Shown in pieces: positions 21,143 to 29,549 of a stretch of DNA of 64,000 nt. This DNA is from an uncultured bacterium (GTDB lineage Bacteria > Planctomycetota > JAJSAM01 > JAJVHW01): assembly GCA_937996235.1 (NCBI GenBank), contig CALKVK010000009.1, positions 62,001 through 126,000 on the forward strand. Reading direction: 5' to 3'. Position numbers and translations under genes: made by a program. How positions within the stretch are numbered: the first letter of the stretch is position 1; each line of letters begins with the position of its first letter. The notes beneath the pieces were generated by a model. The model saw nothing but the letters and a program-made list of their open reading frames with translations, ran no database searches and was not told the DNA's origin.

Positions 21143-21286
21143 GCCCGCATCGTTCACCAACTCCCGCGAAGAGTGCGGCCGGGACGCGCTCACGACGCGG
21201 TCTCCGTTCGGGCCGGCTGCGCTCGTGGAACGCGACAGCCCGTCCCGGCCGAGCCGGAGGCGCGGGAGTTGGTGAACGATGCGGGC
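21143..21286. repeat. 144-bp element bounded by a perfect 26-bp inverted repeat
   Basis: The left arm (21143-21168) and right arm (21261-21286) are exact reverse complements over 26 bp, starting GCCCGCATCGTTCACCAACT. A second inner stem pairs GGCCGGGACG (21177-21186) with CGTCCCGGCC (21241-21250). The element occupies the middle of the 392-bp gene-free stretch 20941-21332, the longest in the window. I see no open frame, tRNA or target-site duplication in it. It could be a MITE- or REP-like repeat, a very strong terminator, or a structured RNA. No second copy was noticed in the window. Confidence 0.75.
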
Positions 21287-21301
21287 CAGCGCAGATCGGG
21301 C

Positions 21302-21334
21302 GAGCGGCGGAGAACACCCAAGCCGCCGCCGCTC
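21302..21334 (-). terminator. hairpin at the 3' end of the exonuclease gene
   Basis: Nine-base arms GAGCGGCGG (21302-21310) and CCGCCGCTC (21326-21334) enclose a 15-base loop and overlap the stop codon of the leftward MrfB-like gene. No T tract follows. It is a possible terminator, separate from the 26-bp inverted repeat next to it. Confidence 0.35.
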
Positions 21335-22532
21335 AGGCGGGGCGCTGCGCCTCCGCGGCGTCGGCAGGGTTTGCGGCGAGCTTGCGTTCCAGGCGCTCGA
21401 TGCGCGCGCGCAGGTCGCGCCGGCGCGACTCGCTGCGGCTGCGCAGGAAGAGGATGCGCTCGAGCCGCCGGCAGCACGCGAGCGCCAGCTCGAGGTCGCG
21501 GGTGCGGTGTTCGGCGTCCTTGGCCAGCGCGAGCCAGGGACCGGGCAGGTCGGGGTCGGCGAGCGTCGCCGCGAACGCCTCGGCGGCGGCCTCGGCGTCG
21601 CGCCGCTGGCGGCGCAGGATGCGCGCCGCCTCGTCGTGGGCGCGCGCGGCGACGTGTGCGTCGACGGCGGTCGAGGCGGCGCCGAGCTGCAGGTCGAGCG
21701 CTCGCCCGTCGAGGCCCGCCCGCGCGAGCACCTTGCCGGCGGCGTGCAGGTCCGGGGCCGGTCCGCGGCCGGCCGGCGGGTCCGCGAGGGCGGCGAGCAG
21801 CGCGGGGAGCGCGAGCAGGTCGAGCAGGTTGTGTTCGAGGACGCGCGCGATCGGCGCTGCGTCGCCGCGCAGGAAGTCGAACCACGCCTGCGGACACGCC
21901 GCGCCCGGGAGGTCGTCGAGGCGGACCGTCCCGAGCACGAGCCGCTCGAGCTGCTGCAACCCGACGCCGCCCGCTCGCATCCGGAACACGCGCCGCGCCC
22001 CCACGAGCAGGTCGAGGTGCGGGAGCGTGGCGAACGGCGACGTGCGACCCGCGAGCTGGAAGCGCTCCTCGATCCGCGGCACGTCGAAGCCGCGTCCGTG
22101 GAACGAGACGATGCCGCGCGCGCGAGCGGCCTCCTCGGCCAGCGCGTCGAGCAGCGCGTCCTCGTCGGCCGGGTCGGGGAGCAGCCATTGCCGGATCTCG
22201 AGCACGCCCTCGCGGAACTCCGCGACGCCGACGAGGAACACGAACGTGCCCGCGCCGCCCGCGAGCCCCGTCGTCTCGGTGTCGAGGAACAGCACGCCGT
22301 CGAGCGAGGCGAACTCGCCACCCGCGCACAGCAGCGCGACGTCGTCGAGCGCCACCGTCTGCGCGTCGGCGAGGCGGTACGCGCCGCGCCGCAGGTCGGC
22401 GTCGAAGCGCTCCGTGCGCAGGAGCACCCGCGCCGCACCGAAGCGCCGCTCCACGAGCTGCGGAGTCGGCACGGCGGAGCCGCGCGCCGCGCGCTGCGTC
22501 GTCTCGTCGTCCGAACCCGGCGGCAGCACCAC
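21333..22532 (-). CDS. MrfB/YprB-like DEDDh exonuclease with TPR-like tail
   Basis: The 399-residue product has an RNase H-like exonuclease domain (about residues 78-245) with the acidic set D84 and E86 in LDTETTG, D150 in FHGRGFD, and H234/D238 in EHNLLDLL. The C-terminal third is Ala-rich and helical, consistent with tetratricopeptide repeats. In Bacillus subtilis the equivalent YprB (MrfB) is encoded beside helicase YprA (MrfA), and the two repair mitomycin C lesions outside the UvrABC route. Here the helicase gene ends 2 bp upstream of this gene's GTG start, giving the same pairing. Residues 1-77 are unassigned. Confidence 0.82.
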   Translation of the reverse strand: MVLPPGSDDETTQRAARGSAVPTPQLVERRFGAARVLLRTERFDADLRRGAYRLADAQTVALDDVALLCAGGEFASLDGVLFLDTETTGLAGGAGTFVFLVGVAEFREGVLEIRQWLLPDPADEDALLDALAEEAARARGIVSFHGRGFDVPRIEERFQLAGRTSPFATLPHLDLLVGARRVFRMRAGGVGLQQLERLVLGTVRLDDLPGAACPQAWFDFLRGDAAPIARVLEHNLLDLLALPALLAALADPPAGRGPAPDLHAAGKVLARAGLDGRALDLQLGAASTAVDAHVAARAHDEAARILRRQRRDAEAAAEAFAATLADPDLPGPWLALAKDAEHRTRDLELALACCRRLERILFLRSRSESRRRDLRARIERLERKLAANPADAAEAQRPA

Positions 22533-22534
22533 GT

Positions 22535-25135
22535 TCAGGAGTCCTGCCCTGGTCCCGCGACGTCCGTCGCCTCGGTCGCGCGTGCCCCGTGCGCGTCCCG
22601 CACGCGGCGCAGTGCGGCGGGCGGCGCGTCGTCCGGTGCCGCGCGCGATGCGCCGCGCAGCCGCTCGGCCTCGGGGCCCAATCGCACGCCTGAAGGGAGT
22701 GCGTCGTCTGCCAATCGCACGCCTGAAGGGAGTGCGTCGTCTGCCAATCGCACGCCTGAAGGGCGTGCGTCGTCCGCCAGTCGCACGCCCGTCGGCGCGG
22801 CGTCAGCCGGCCGCGAGGTGATCGGCGGCGCCAGGTCGGCCGCGACGCGCGGCGGCTTCGCGCGGCACGCGGCGTCGAGTCCGGCGAGCAGCCGCCAGGC
22901 GACCTCCTTGCCGTACGCGCCGACGTCTCCCGGCGGTCCCACGCACGAGGGGCAGCCCTTCTCGCACGCGCAGCCTTCGGCGATCTCGCGCATGGCGGCG
23001 ATCACGCCGCGCAGGCACGCGAACACCGACTCGGCGAGGCCGACGCCGTTCGGCACGCGGTCGAACGCGACGATGCGCGGCAGCTCGGTCGCTGCCGCGC
23101 GCGCCTCGGCGTGCACGCGCAGGTCGCCGCGGTCGCTGCGCACGAACGCCGGCGCGACGGCGCGGAGCAGCGACGCGACGCCGCGCAGGGCCTGCGAGCG
23201 TCCGCCTTCGAGCAGCCGCATCTCGGCCGCGAGCTCCGGGCCGACGTCGATCCACGCGGCGCCGGTGCCCATGACCTCGGCGGGCAGCCGGATCTCGCCC
23301 GCCCCCACGTTCTCGCCGGTGTAGTAGCGGATCTTCTTGAAGAGCGGGACCTGCGTGGTGACGAGCACCGTGCCGCACGTCGCGCGGAACGCACCGAAGT
23401 CCTCGGCGTCGTCCTCGGCGGTCGTGCGCACGTCCACCTCGGCCTCGGCCTCGGTGTAGTAGTCGCAGTCGATGCGCCGCACGTAGGCGCGGCGCCCGTC
23501 GTAGTCGAAGCGCTCCACGTAGTACGTGTCGCCCTGGTGCCCGTAGATCGCGCCCTCGTGCACGAAGAACGGCGCCGACGCGCGGTCCACCTCGGCGAGC
23601 ACCACGCGCGCGTCGAGGTCGTAGATGGCGACGTTGTCGACGTCGAAGCCGTTGAGCGAGACCGTGTCGGCGGGGAAGCTCGCGTCGCACCAGTGGAAGC
23701 GGCCGCCGGAGCGGTGCAGCGGGCCTCCGGGCGCGGCGAGATCGGTCAGCACGTCGTCGGTCGTCTCGGCGCCGGCCAGCCGCTCGCCCTCGCGGAACGG
23801 CAGCTCGAACGCGGCGCAGCGCACGTGGTTCGCGAAGATCAGGCGGTTCAGCGGATCGATCGCGGCGCGCTCCGCGTGGCCGTCGAGCAGCGTCTCCGGA
23901 TGCGCGAGCACGAACTGGTCGAGGGGGTCGCTGCGTGCGACGAGCACCGCCGTGCCGGGGCGGTCGCGGCGTCCGGAGCGGCCGGCCTGCTGCCGCGCGC
24001 TCGCGATGCGGCCGGGGAACCCCGTCAGCACCACGACGTCGAGCCCGCCGACGTCGATGCCGAGCTCGAGCGCGTTCGTGGCGACGACGCCGCGCACGCT
24101 GCCGTCGCGCAGGCCCTGCTCCACCTCGCGCCGCAGGTTCGGCAGGTACCCGCCGCGGTAGCCGCGCACGCTCTCCTGCGGCAGGCCGAGCTCGTGCGCC
24201 GTGTCGCGCAGGTACTTCGTGAGCACCTCGACGCTCGTGCGCGACCGCGCGAACACGAGCGTCTGCAGTCCCGCGCGGAGCGCGTGGGCCGCGACGCGGC
24301 GCGCTTCCTCGAGCGCGCTCTGCCGGGTGCCGCTGGCCTCGTCCACCACCGGCGGATTGAAGAGCAGCAGGTGGCGCTCCGGCGCCGGCGCGCCGCAGCG
24401 CGAGACGACCTCCACGCGGTCGCCGATGAGAGCGCCCGCCAGTTCGCCGGGGTTCGCGAGCGTGGCGGAGCAGAACAGGAACGTCGGGTCGGACCCGTGG
24501 TGGCGGCACACACGCCGCAGCCGGCGCAGCACGTTGGCCACGTTGCTGCCGAGCACGCCCGTCAGCGTGTGCATCTCGTCGACGACCACGTAGCGCAGGT
24601 CGCGGAACAGCGACGCCCACCGCAGGTGGTGCGGCAGCACGCCCGAGTGGAGCATGTACGGGTTCGTGACGACGACGTCGGCCGCGGCGCGCAGCGAGCG
24701 GCGCGTGGCGGGCGGCGTGTCGCCGTCGTAGACGCCGGCGTGGATGCGCCGCGGCAGCCCGCGCACGAGCTCGCCGAACGACGCCGTCTGGTCGCGCGAG
24801 AGGGCCTTCGTGGGGAACAGATAGAGCGCGCGCGCCGGGCGCTCGTCGGCGACCAGCGCCGACAGCACGGGCAGGTTGTAGCAGAGCGTCTTGCCCGACG
24901 CGGTCGGGGTCACCACCGCGACGTGGCGGCCCGCGTGGGCGTGGTCGGCGGCCTCGCGCTGGTGCGACCAGAGCTGCGGCACGCCGGCGCGCTCGAAGGC
25001 CTCGCGCACCGCGGGCGGTGTCCACTCCGGGAAGTCCGCGGTGACCGCCGCGCGCGCCGTCTCGCGGTGCCAGCGCACGATGTTCGGAGCCAGGTCCGGC
25101 GCCGTGCGCAGGTCGCGGAAGAAGCGGTCGAGCAT
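22535..25135 (-). CDS. MrfA/YprA-like DEAD/DEAH-box helicase with DUF1998-type zinc region
   Basis: The 866-residue superfamily 2 helicase has Walker A TPTASGKT at 76-83, FPTKALSRDQ, DEMH at 186-189 and SATLANP. The second RecA domain ends with ELGIDVGGLD and QQAGRSGRR. A later CACEKGCPSC cluster at about 719-731 is the four-cysteine site expected in the MrfA-type C-terminal domain. MrfA unwinds 3'-to-5' and works with exonuclease MrfB in crosslink repair. The tail after the cysteines is unusual: about residues 778-820 consist of an 11-residue repeat (GVRLADDALPS) encoded by a 33-bp tandem array. The gene could be cotranscribed with the Gld-like module upstream (64 bp spacing). Confidence 0.88.
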   Translation of the reverse strand: MLDRFFRDLRTAPDLAPNIVRWHRETARAAVTADFPEWTPPAVREAFERAGVPQLWSHQREAADHAHAGRHVAVVTPTASGKTLCYNLPVLSALVADERPARALYLFPTKALSRDQTASFGELVRGLPRRIHAGVYDGDTPPATRRSLRAAADVVVTNPYMLHSGVLPHHLRWASLFRDLRYVVVDEMHTLTGVLGSNVANVLRRLRRVCRHHGSDPTFLFCSATLANPGELAGALIGDRVEVVSRCGAPAPERHLLLFNPPVVDEASGTRQSALEEARRVAAHALRAGLQTLVFARSRTSVEVLTKYLRDTAHELGLPQESVRGYRGGYLPNLRREVEQGLRDGSVRGVVATNALELGIDVGGLDVVVLTGFPGRIASARQQAGRSGRRDRPGTAVLVARSDPLDQFVLAHPETLLDGHAERAAIDPLNRLIFANHVRCAAFELPFREGERLAGAETTDDVLTDLAAPGGPLHRSGGRFHWCDASFPADTVSLNGFDVDNVAIYDLDARVVLAEVDRASAPFFVHEGAIYGHQGDTYYVERFDYDGRRAYVRRIDCDYYTEAEAEVDVRTTAEDDAEDFGAFRATCGTVLVTTQVPLFKKIRYYTGENVGAGEIRLPAEVMGTGAAWIDVGPELAAEMRLLEGGRSQALRGVASLLRAVAPAFVRSDRGDLRVHAEARAAATELPRIVAFDRVPNGVGLAESVFACLRGVIAAMREIAEGCACEKGCPSCVGPPGDVGAYGKEVAWRLLAGLDAACRAKPPRVAADLAPPITSRPADAAPTGVRLADDARPSGVRLADDALPSGVRLADDALPSGVRLGPEAERLRGASRAAPDDAPPAALRRVRDAHGARATEATDVAGPGQDS
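22677..22805. repeat. 33-bp tandem repeats inside the helicase gene
   Basis: Three nearly identical 33-bp units begin at 22677, 22710 and 22743 (core CAATCGCACGCCTGAAGGG), followed by a diverged fourth at 22776. The period is a multiple of three and codes for the repeated peptide GVRLADDALPS in the disordered tail of the MrfA-like helicase. Unit similarity points to recent expansion by slippage or unequal crossing over. Confidence 0.9.
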
Positions 25136-25199
25136 CCCGGGAGCGTAGCCCTCGGGAGGGACAGCGGCAGAGCGTCGCTCCGAGCCTGCGCCGCGCGGG

Positions 25200-27035
25200 C
25201 TACTCGGTCTTCATCAGCGGCGCCGTGAGCTGCCGGACGACGCCGCCGTCGAGGAGGAACGCGTAGTCCTGGCCCTTGCGCAGTGCGTAGTACGCGTCGC
25301 GGTCGGGCAGCTTGCTCCCGATCAGCAGGTAGTACGTGCCCGTTCCCGGCGCGCCCGGCTCCGCTCCGAACTCCCCGCGCAGTCCGATCTCGAACCAGCA
25401 CGTCGCGGCGCCGCCGCCGTCCTTCGCGAAGCCGTACTCCTCGGCCTTCGAGCGGTCCCAGTGACGCCACTCGAGGGCCGTCACGCTGCGCAGCGCGGCG
25501 AGGACGCCGTTCATCGCCGTCGCGTCGAGGCCCGACCCGGTCACGCCCATGTCGGCCTTCCAGTCCTTGTCGAGCGCCGACAGGTCGCGCCGCCACTTCT
25601 CCGCGGTCAGCTTCGACCCCTCCTCCCCGAACCCGGGCTCGCGCGCGAGGAACTCGATGTCCTCGATGGGCAGCTCCAGCGCGCTCTTGCGCTTGAACTG
25701 CAGCCATCCGAGCTTCGCGCGATCGACGGGCCCGGCGAGCACCACCTCGACGCCGCCGTCGTCCGCGCGCTGCGCGTAGAGGCGGCCCGACGCGTCGGTG
25801 TTGCCGATCAGGAGCTTCGTCTTCGCACCGCCGTCGAGAGCGATCTCGATCTGGTCGCCCTCCGGCTCGATCCCGTACTCGCCGGGCTGCGCGCGATCGA
25901 GGAACTCGGCCGTGTGCCACTGGCGGATCGCCTCGAGGAAGTCCTCGACCGCCTTCTCGTCGGCCGGCTCGCGCCCGGGGCTCTCGATCTCCCAGTCGTG
26001 ATGCGTCTTCTTCAGGACGTACGCGGTCTCGCCGAGCTTCACGGTCACGCCGACGATGCCGAATCCGACACGCGCGAACGCGCGGTCGCGGAGTTCCGCC
26101 GCGTCGCCGAGGACGGCGTCGGCGAAGCGCTTCGACGCGGCCAGCACCGAGTGCGTGTCCTTCTCCATCACGTAGCGGCCGCCCGCGAGCTCCGCGTCCG
26201 CGGCGCCGACGAACAGCGTGCGGACGGCCCCGCGCTTCGACGTGAGCGTGACCTCCGCCTCCGGCTGGACGAGACCGTAGCGCGCGAGGTCCTGGGCGCC
26301 GTCCTCGACGACGCGCGAACACTCCTCGCCCACGATCTGCGAGAGGCGCGCCATGAACGCCTGGCGCTCGGCGTAGCCCTTGTACGGCTGCGTGACGCGC
26401 CAGATGGAGGTCGGGTCCACCGACGCCTCGAGCGTCGTCACGCCGCGGCGCGCGACCTCGATGCGCTGGATGTCGTAGGCCCGCAGATCCGTGACGTGCA
26501 GGTCGCGCAGGCTGTTCGTGAACGCGCCGGCGAAGTCGCGGAACGCGTCGACGGGCACCACCAGCACGTCCGTGCCGGGGCCGCGGTCGGCGTACACGTT
26601 CTCGCCCTCGCGGCTCGTGCGTCCGAAGCGGGCGCTGCGCTCCCCGCCCGGGAGCTGCAGCGTGAAGCTGAGCTCCGGTGCGTCCAGTCCGTACTCGCGC
26701 AGCGCCGCGGCGTCCACCTCGGACGGCGCGAACGAGCGGCGCACCTCGGAGCGGATCAGCGCGCCGAGCAGGTCGTCCACGCGCGCCGCGTCGGCGCGCA
26801 CGAAGTCCATGCCGGCCTGCATCTCCCAGACCTCGGAGTCGCCGCCGCGACGGCGGAGCTTCAGCTCGACGCCCTGGAACTTCGCCTCGACGCGCGTCAC
26901 GTCCTTCCGGTCGAACGCCGCGAGCAGCGTGGACGGGCCCTTGCGCTCCGTCCCTTCGCCGGGCCGCAGCCAGAACGCGGCGCCCGCGGCGAGCGCCACG
27001 AGCACGAGCATCGCGAGCACGTTCCGCCACGTCAC
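25200..27035 (-). CDS. DUF4340-like membrane-anchored protein
   Basis: The 611-residue product begins with one hydrophobic helix (residues 4-22) and is otherwise soluble and beta-rich, so most of it should lie outside the cytoplasmic membrane. Repeated blocks of the form YGLDAPELSFTL, YGLVQPEAEVTL and YGIEPEGDQIEI, each followed by a short strand pair and a residue run like RTLFVG or KLLIGN, are characteristic of DUF4340. The gene is last in a module with a Gld-type ATPase, permease and GldG-like protein. The spacing to the latter is only 4 bp, implying a shared function in that transporter. The molecular role is unknown. Confidence 0.8.
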   Translation of the reverse strand: MTWRNVLAMLVLVALAAGAAFWLRPGEGTERKGPSTLLAAFDRKDVTRVEAKFQGVELKLRRRGGDSEVWEMQAGMDFVRADAARVDDLLGALIRSEVRRSFAPSEVDAAALREYGLDAPELSFTLQLPGGERSARFGRTSREGENVYADRGPGTDVLVVPVDAFRDFAGAFTNSLRDLHVTDLRAYDIQRIEVARRGVTTLEASVDPTSIWRVTQPYKGYAERQAFMARLSQIVGEECSRVVEDGAQDLARYGLVQPEAEVTLTSKRGAVRTLFVGAADAELAGGRYVMEKDTHSVLAASKRFADAVLGDAAELRDRAFARVGFGIVGVTVKLGETAYVLKKTHHDWEIESPGREPADEKAVEDFLEAIRQWHTAEFLDRAQPGEYGIEPEGDQIEIALDGGAKTKLLIGNTDASGRLYAQRADDGGVEVVLAGPVDRAKLGWLQFKRKSALELPIEDIEFLAREPGFGEEGSKLTAEKWRRDLSALDKDWKADMGVTGSGLDATAMNGVLAALRSVTALEWRHWDRSKAEEYGFAKDGGGAATCWFEIGLRGEFGAEPGAPGTGTYYLLIGSKLPDRDAYYALRKGQDYAFLLDGGVVRQLTAPLMKTE

Positions 27036-27039
27036 GCGG

Positions 27040-28809
27040 TCACCTCCTGCGCAGCCACCAGATGAGCAGTCCGACGAAGAGCGAGAGGATCGCGACGCCG
27101 AGCGGCCACGCCTGCGCGAGGCGCGCGGCGTGCGGGCTGAGCTTCACCGTGTCCGTCTCGAGCGTGCGCGCGCTCACGGCGACGAGCCCCTCGCGCCGGA
27201 TGGCCCAGAGGAGCGCGCCCATGGCCAGGTCGCGGTTCGCGGGGGCGCGCTGGATCATCTGGTCCGTGAGCACGTCCGTGTCGCCGAACAGCACGACGCG
27301 CGACGACGCCTGGGCCGTGCCGGGAGCCGACGCGATCGCACGGCTCGCGCAGGCGGCGATCGCGGGACGTCCGCCCACCTTGTCGGTGTCCCGGTTCGGC
27401 GTCTGGAAGTCGACGCGCGTCTCGTCGACCCGGGCGCAGAACCCGGGCGGGTCAACACCCTCGACGTACGGCGCGTAGACGAGACCCTCGACCTGGACGC
27501 CGGCCTTCGGGCGCTCCTCGATCTCGATGAACGTGGACTCGTTGAACACGGTCGCGAGCCCGGCGCGCGCGCGCAGCGCGGCGACGGCGGCGTGCTGCGA
27601 GTAGTCCTGCGGACGCACGACCAGGAGCGGAAGCGGCGTGTAGACGTTCGTCATGCCCGTCGCCTTCAGGAACGGAGCGATGACGACGTAGTTCGGCCGC
27701 GCGTAGAGGCCGTAGCCGTCGAGCAGCTTCTCGAGCCCCAGCTCGCGGCGCTGTCGCGCCACGTCGACCGAGAGGAACAGCGCGCGGCCGCGCGCCAGGT
27801 ACGACTCGAGCGCCGACTGCTCCTCGGGCGAGAAGGGCGTCTGGGGGTCGAGGATGAGCAGCAGGTCGCAGTCGTCCGGCACGCTGCGCGTCGCGGCCAG
27901 CTCGAGCGGGGCGGCGACGACCTCGACGTTCTGCGCGCGCAGACCATCGCGCACGGCGCGCAGCTCCTCGGCGAGCGCCCGCTCGCCGTGCCCGCCCGTC
28001 GCGTACGCCGTGTAGCGCCGGAAGACGAGCTCCGTGATCGCGTCGGAGATGACGCGCTCGCCGAGCCACTTGGTCTCGCCGGTCGGGCTGCTCTTGTACA
28101 TCGAGTAGGGCTCGATCCGGACCTCCTTGTGCTTGCCCGGCACGGGCTCGCGCCCCGGCTCGGCGTAGGAGATCACGAGCAGGTCGTCGGTCTCGCCGGA
28201 GGTCGTCCCCGCGACGCCCACCGATCCGAGGTAGGCCTTCGTCCGCGCGGGGTCGCGGATGCCGTTGAGCGTCTCGACCTTCACCTTCGGGCCCGCGTCG
28301 CCGTACACGCGGACCTGGTCGATCGCCTCCGCACGCAGCCCCGGGTCCGTCGACGCCTGCTGCACGTAGGTCAGGAAGAGCGTGCCCTCGATCTGCGCGA
28401 GCAGCTTCTGCGACTCGTCGTCGAGCGTGTAGCGCCCGCCCTTGGTGGTGTCGGCCTTCCACCAGGTGTCCCCGCGCTCGATGTTGAGCCAGCCGACGAT
28501 GCCGTAGCCGACGACCGCGAGCACGAGCGAGAGCAGCACGAAGCCGCTGGCCGCGCCGCGCCGCGAGAACACCGCGGCGTAGATGTCCACCGCGTGCCAG
28601 AACACCGGCGCGAGCGTGAGCACCAGGCCGACGAAGAGCCAGCCGCGCGTCAGCCAGTCCGACGTGTCCTCCACCCACCACCACAGCAGGCCGGAGAGCA
28701 GGAGCAGGATGCCGGCGCAGAACACCCAGACCCACGGCGAGGTCTTCGTCGCCGCCTGGTAGGGCTCGGCGTCGCGCCGATCGTCGTCGTGCGGTGTCGG
28801 GTCGCTCAT
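27040..28809 (-). CDS. GldG-like ABC transporter auxiliary protein
   Basis: The 589-residue protein has three N-terminal membrane helices (about residues 23-45, 53-78 and 85-110). A large extracytoplasmic region follows, and a last helix lies at the C-terminus before the basic end RRR. The soluble part, with LLLILDPQTPFSPEEQSALESYL and VVLFGDTD, resembles the GldG/IntG family that accompanies ABC-2 exporters. In Bacteroidota GldG belongs to gliding motility; in other phyla the function is unknown. The ATG overlaps the permease stop (ATGA). The order ATPase-permease-GldG-DUF4340 makes a complete single transporter unit. Confidence 0.82.
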   Translation of the reverse strand: MSDPTPHDDDRRDAEPYQAATKTSPWVWVFCAGILLLLSGLLWWWVEDTSDWLTRGWLFVGLVLTLAPVFWHAVDIYAAVFSRRGAASGFVLLSLVLAVVGYGIVGWLNIERGDTWWKADTTKGGRYTLDDESQKLLAQIEGTLFLTYVQQASTDPGLRAEAIDQVRVYGDAGPKVKVETLNGIRDPARTKAYLGSVGVAGTTSGETDDLLVISYAEPGREPVPGKHKEVRIEPYSMYKSSPTGETKWLGERVISDAITELVFRRYTAYATGGHGERALAEELRAVRDGLRAQNVEVVAAPLELAATRSVPDDCDLLLILDPQTPFSPEEQSALESYLARGRALFLSVDVARQRRELGLEKLLDGYGLYARPNYVVIAPFLKATGMTNVYTPLPLLVVRPQDYSQHAAVAALRARAGLATVFNESTFIEIEERPKAGVQVEGLVYAPYVEGVDPPGFCARVDETRVDFQTPNRDTDKVGGRPAIAACASRAIASAPGTAQASSRVVLFGDTDVLTDQMIQRAPANRDLAMGALLWAIRREGLVAVSARTLETDTVKLSPHAARLAQAWPLGVAILSLFVGLLIWWLRRR

Positions 28810-29549
28810 CGCCACTTCCTCGACTCGAGGCTGCGCACGGCGAAGAAGAGGAACAGGGCCGTCGTGGAGCCGAAGTAGACGAGCCCCTTCGTCTCGATCC
28901 GTCCGCGGAGGAACGCCTCGAAGTGGTCGTGCGGGCTGAGGTAGGTCGCGGCGAGGCGCACCCACTCGGCGCTCGCCTCCTGCACGAACGGCAGCACGCC
29001 GACCGCGATGAGGAAGATCAGCAGGAAGAACGAGAGGAACGCGGACATCAGCGCGTTCTCGGTCAGCGACGACGCGAAGATCCCGATGGCGGCGTACAAC
29101 CCGCCGAGCAGCAGCGCGCCGAAGTAGGCGGTGGCGATCGGCCCGGGATCGGGCTTCCCGATCGGCTCGCCGATGTGCCGCAGGACCAGCCAGTAGACGA
29201 GCGTCGGGAACAGCATCAGCACGAAGAACAGGAACGTGCCGAGCCACTTCGAGAGGATCACCTGCCAGTCCTGCACGGGCGCCGTGAGCAGGGTCTCCAG
29301 CGTGTTCCTGCTGCGCTCGTCCGCGACCGAGCTCATGGTCAAGAGCGGCATCAGGAACATCAGGATGAAGTCCAGCGAGACGAACACCGGCGTGTACGTC
29401 ACGCGGACCGGGTACCCGCGGCTGCCGCTGATCTCGAGGGCGAAGAAGAACCAGGTGAGGAGCAGGAAGAAGAACGTGAGGACCCACGGCACCGGGTTGA
29501 GCACGTAGCTCTCGAACTCGCGGCGCACGAGCGCGACGAGGCGGCTCAC
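28806..29549 (-). CDS. ABC-2 type transporter permease (GldF-like)
   Basis: The 247-residue integral membrane protein shows about six hydrophobic helices: PWVLTFFFLLLTWFFFAL, FILMFLMPLLTM, FLFFVLMLFPTLVYWLV, a Gly/Ala-rich fourth, FLSFFLLIFLIAVGVL, and a last one near the C-terminus. The loop SVADERSRNTLETLLTAPV is the classic ABC-2 coupling segment. The start is the GTG that overlaps the ATPase stop; translation then begins directly with the first cytoplasmic residues SRLVALVRREFES, normal for this family. It should form the channel for the ATPase encoded upstream. Confidence 0.9.
   Translation of the reverse strand: MSRLVALVRREFESYVLNPVPWVLTFFFLLLTWFFFALEISGSRGYPVRVTYTPVFVSLDFILMFLMPLLTMSSVADERSRNTLETLLTAPVQDWQVILSKWLGTFLFFVLMLFPTLVYWLVLRHIGEPIGKPDPGPIATAYFGALLLGGLYAAIGIFASSLTENALMSAFLSFFLLIFLIAVGVLPFVQEASAEWVRLAATYLSPHDHFEAFLRGRIETKGLVYFGSTTALFLFFAVRSLESRKWR

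Noticed and set aside
20941..21332. Hidden gene or tRNA in the longest gene-free spacer
   Set aside because: No frame with a start and ribosome binding site, and no cloverleaf. Only direct and inverted repeats were found.
22677..22805. CRISPR-like array of 33-bp repeats
   Set aside because: The units are directly adjacent with no spacers and keep the frame of the helicase gene, so they are coding tandem repeats.
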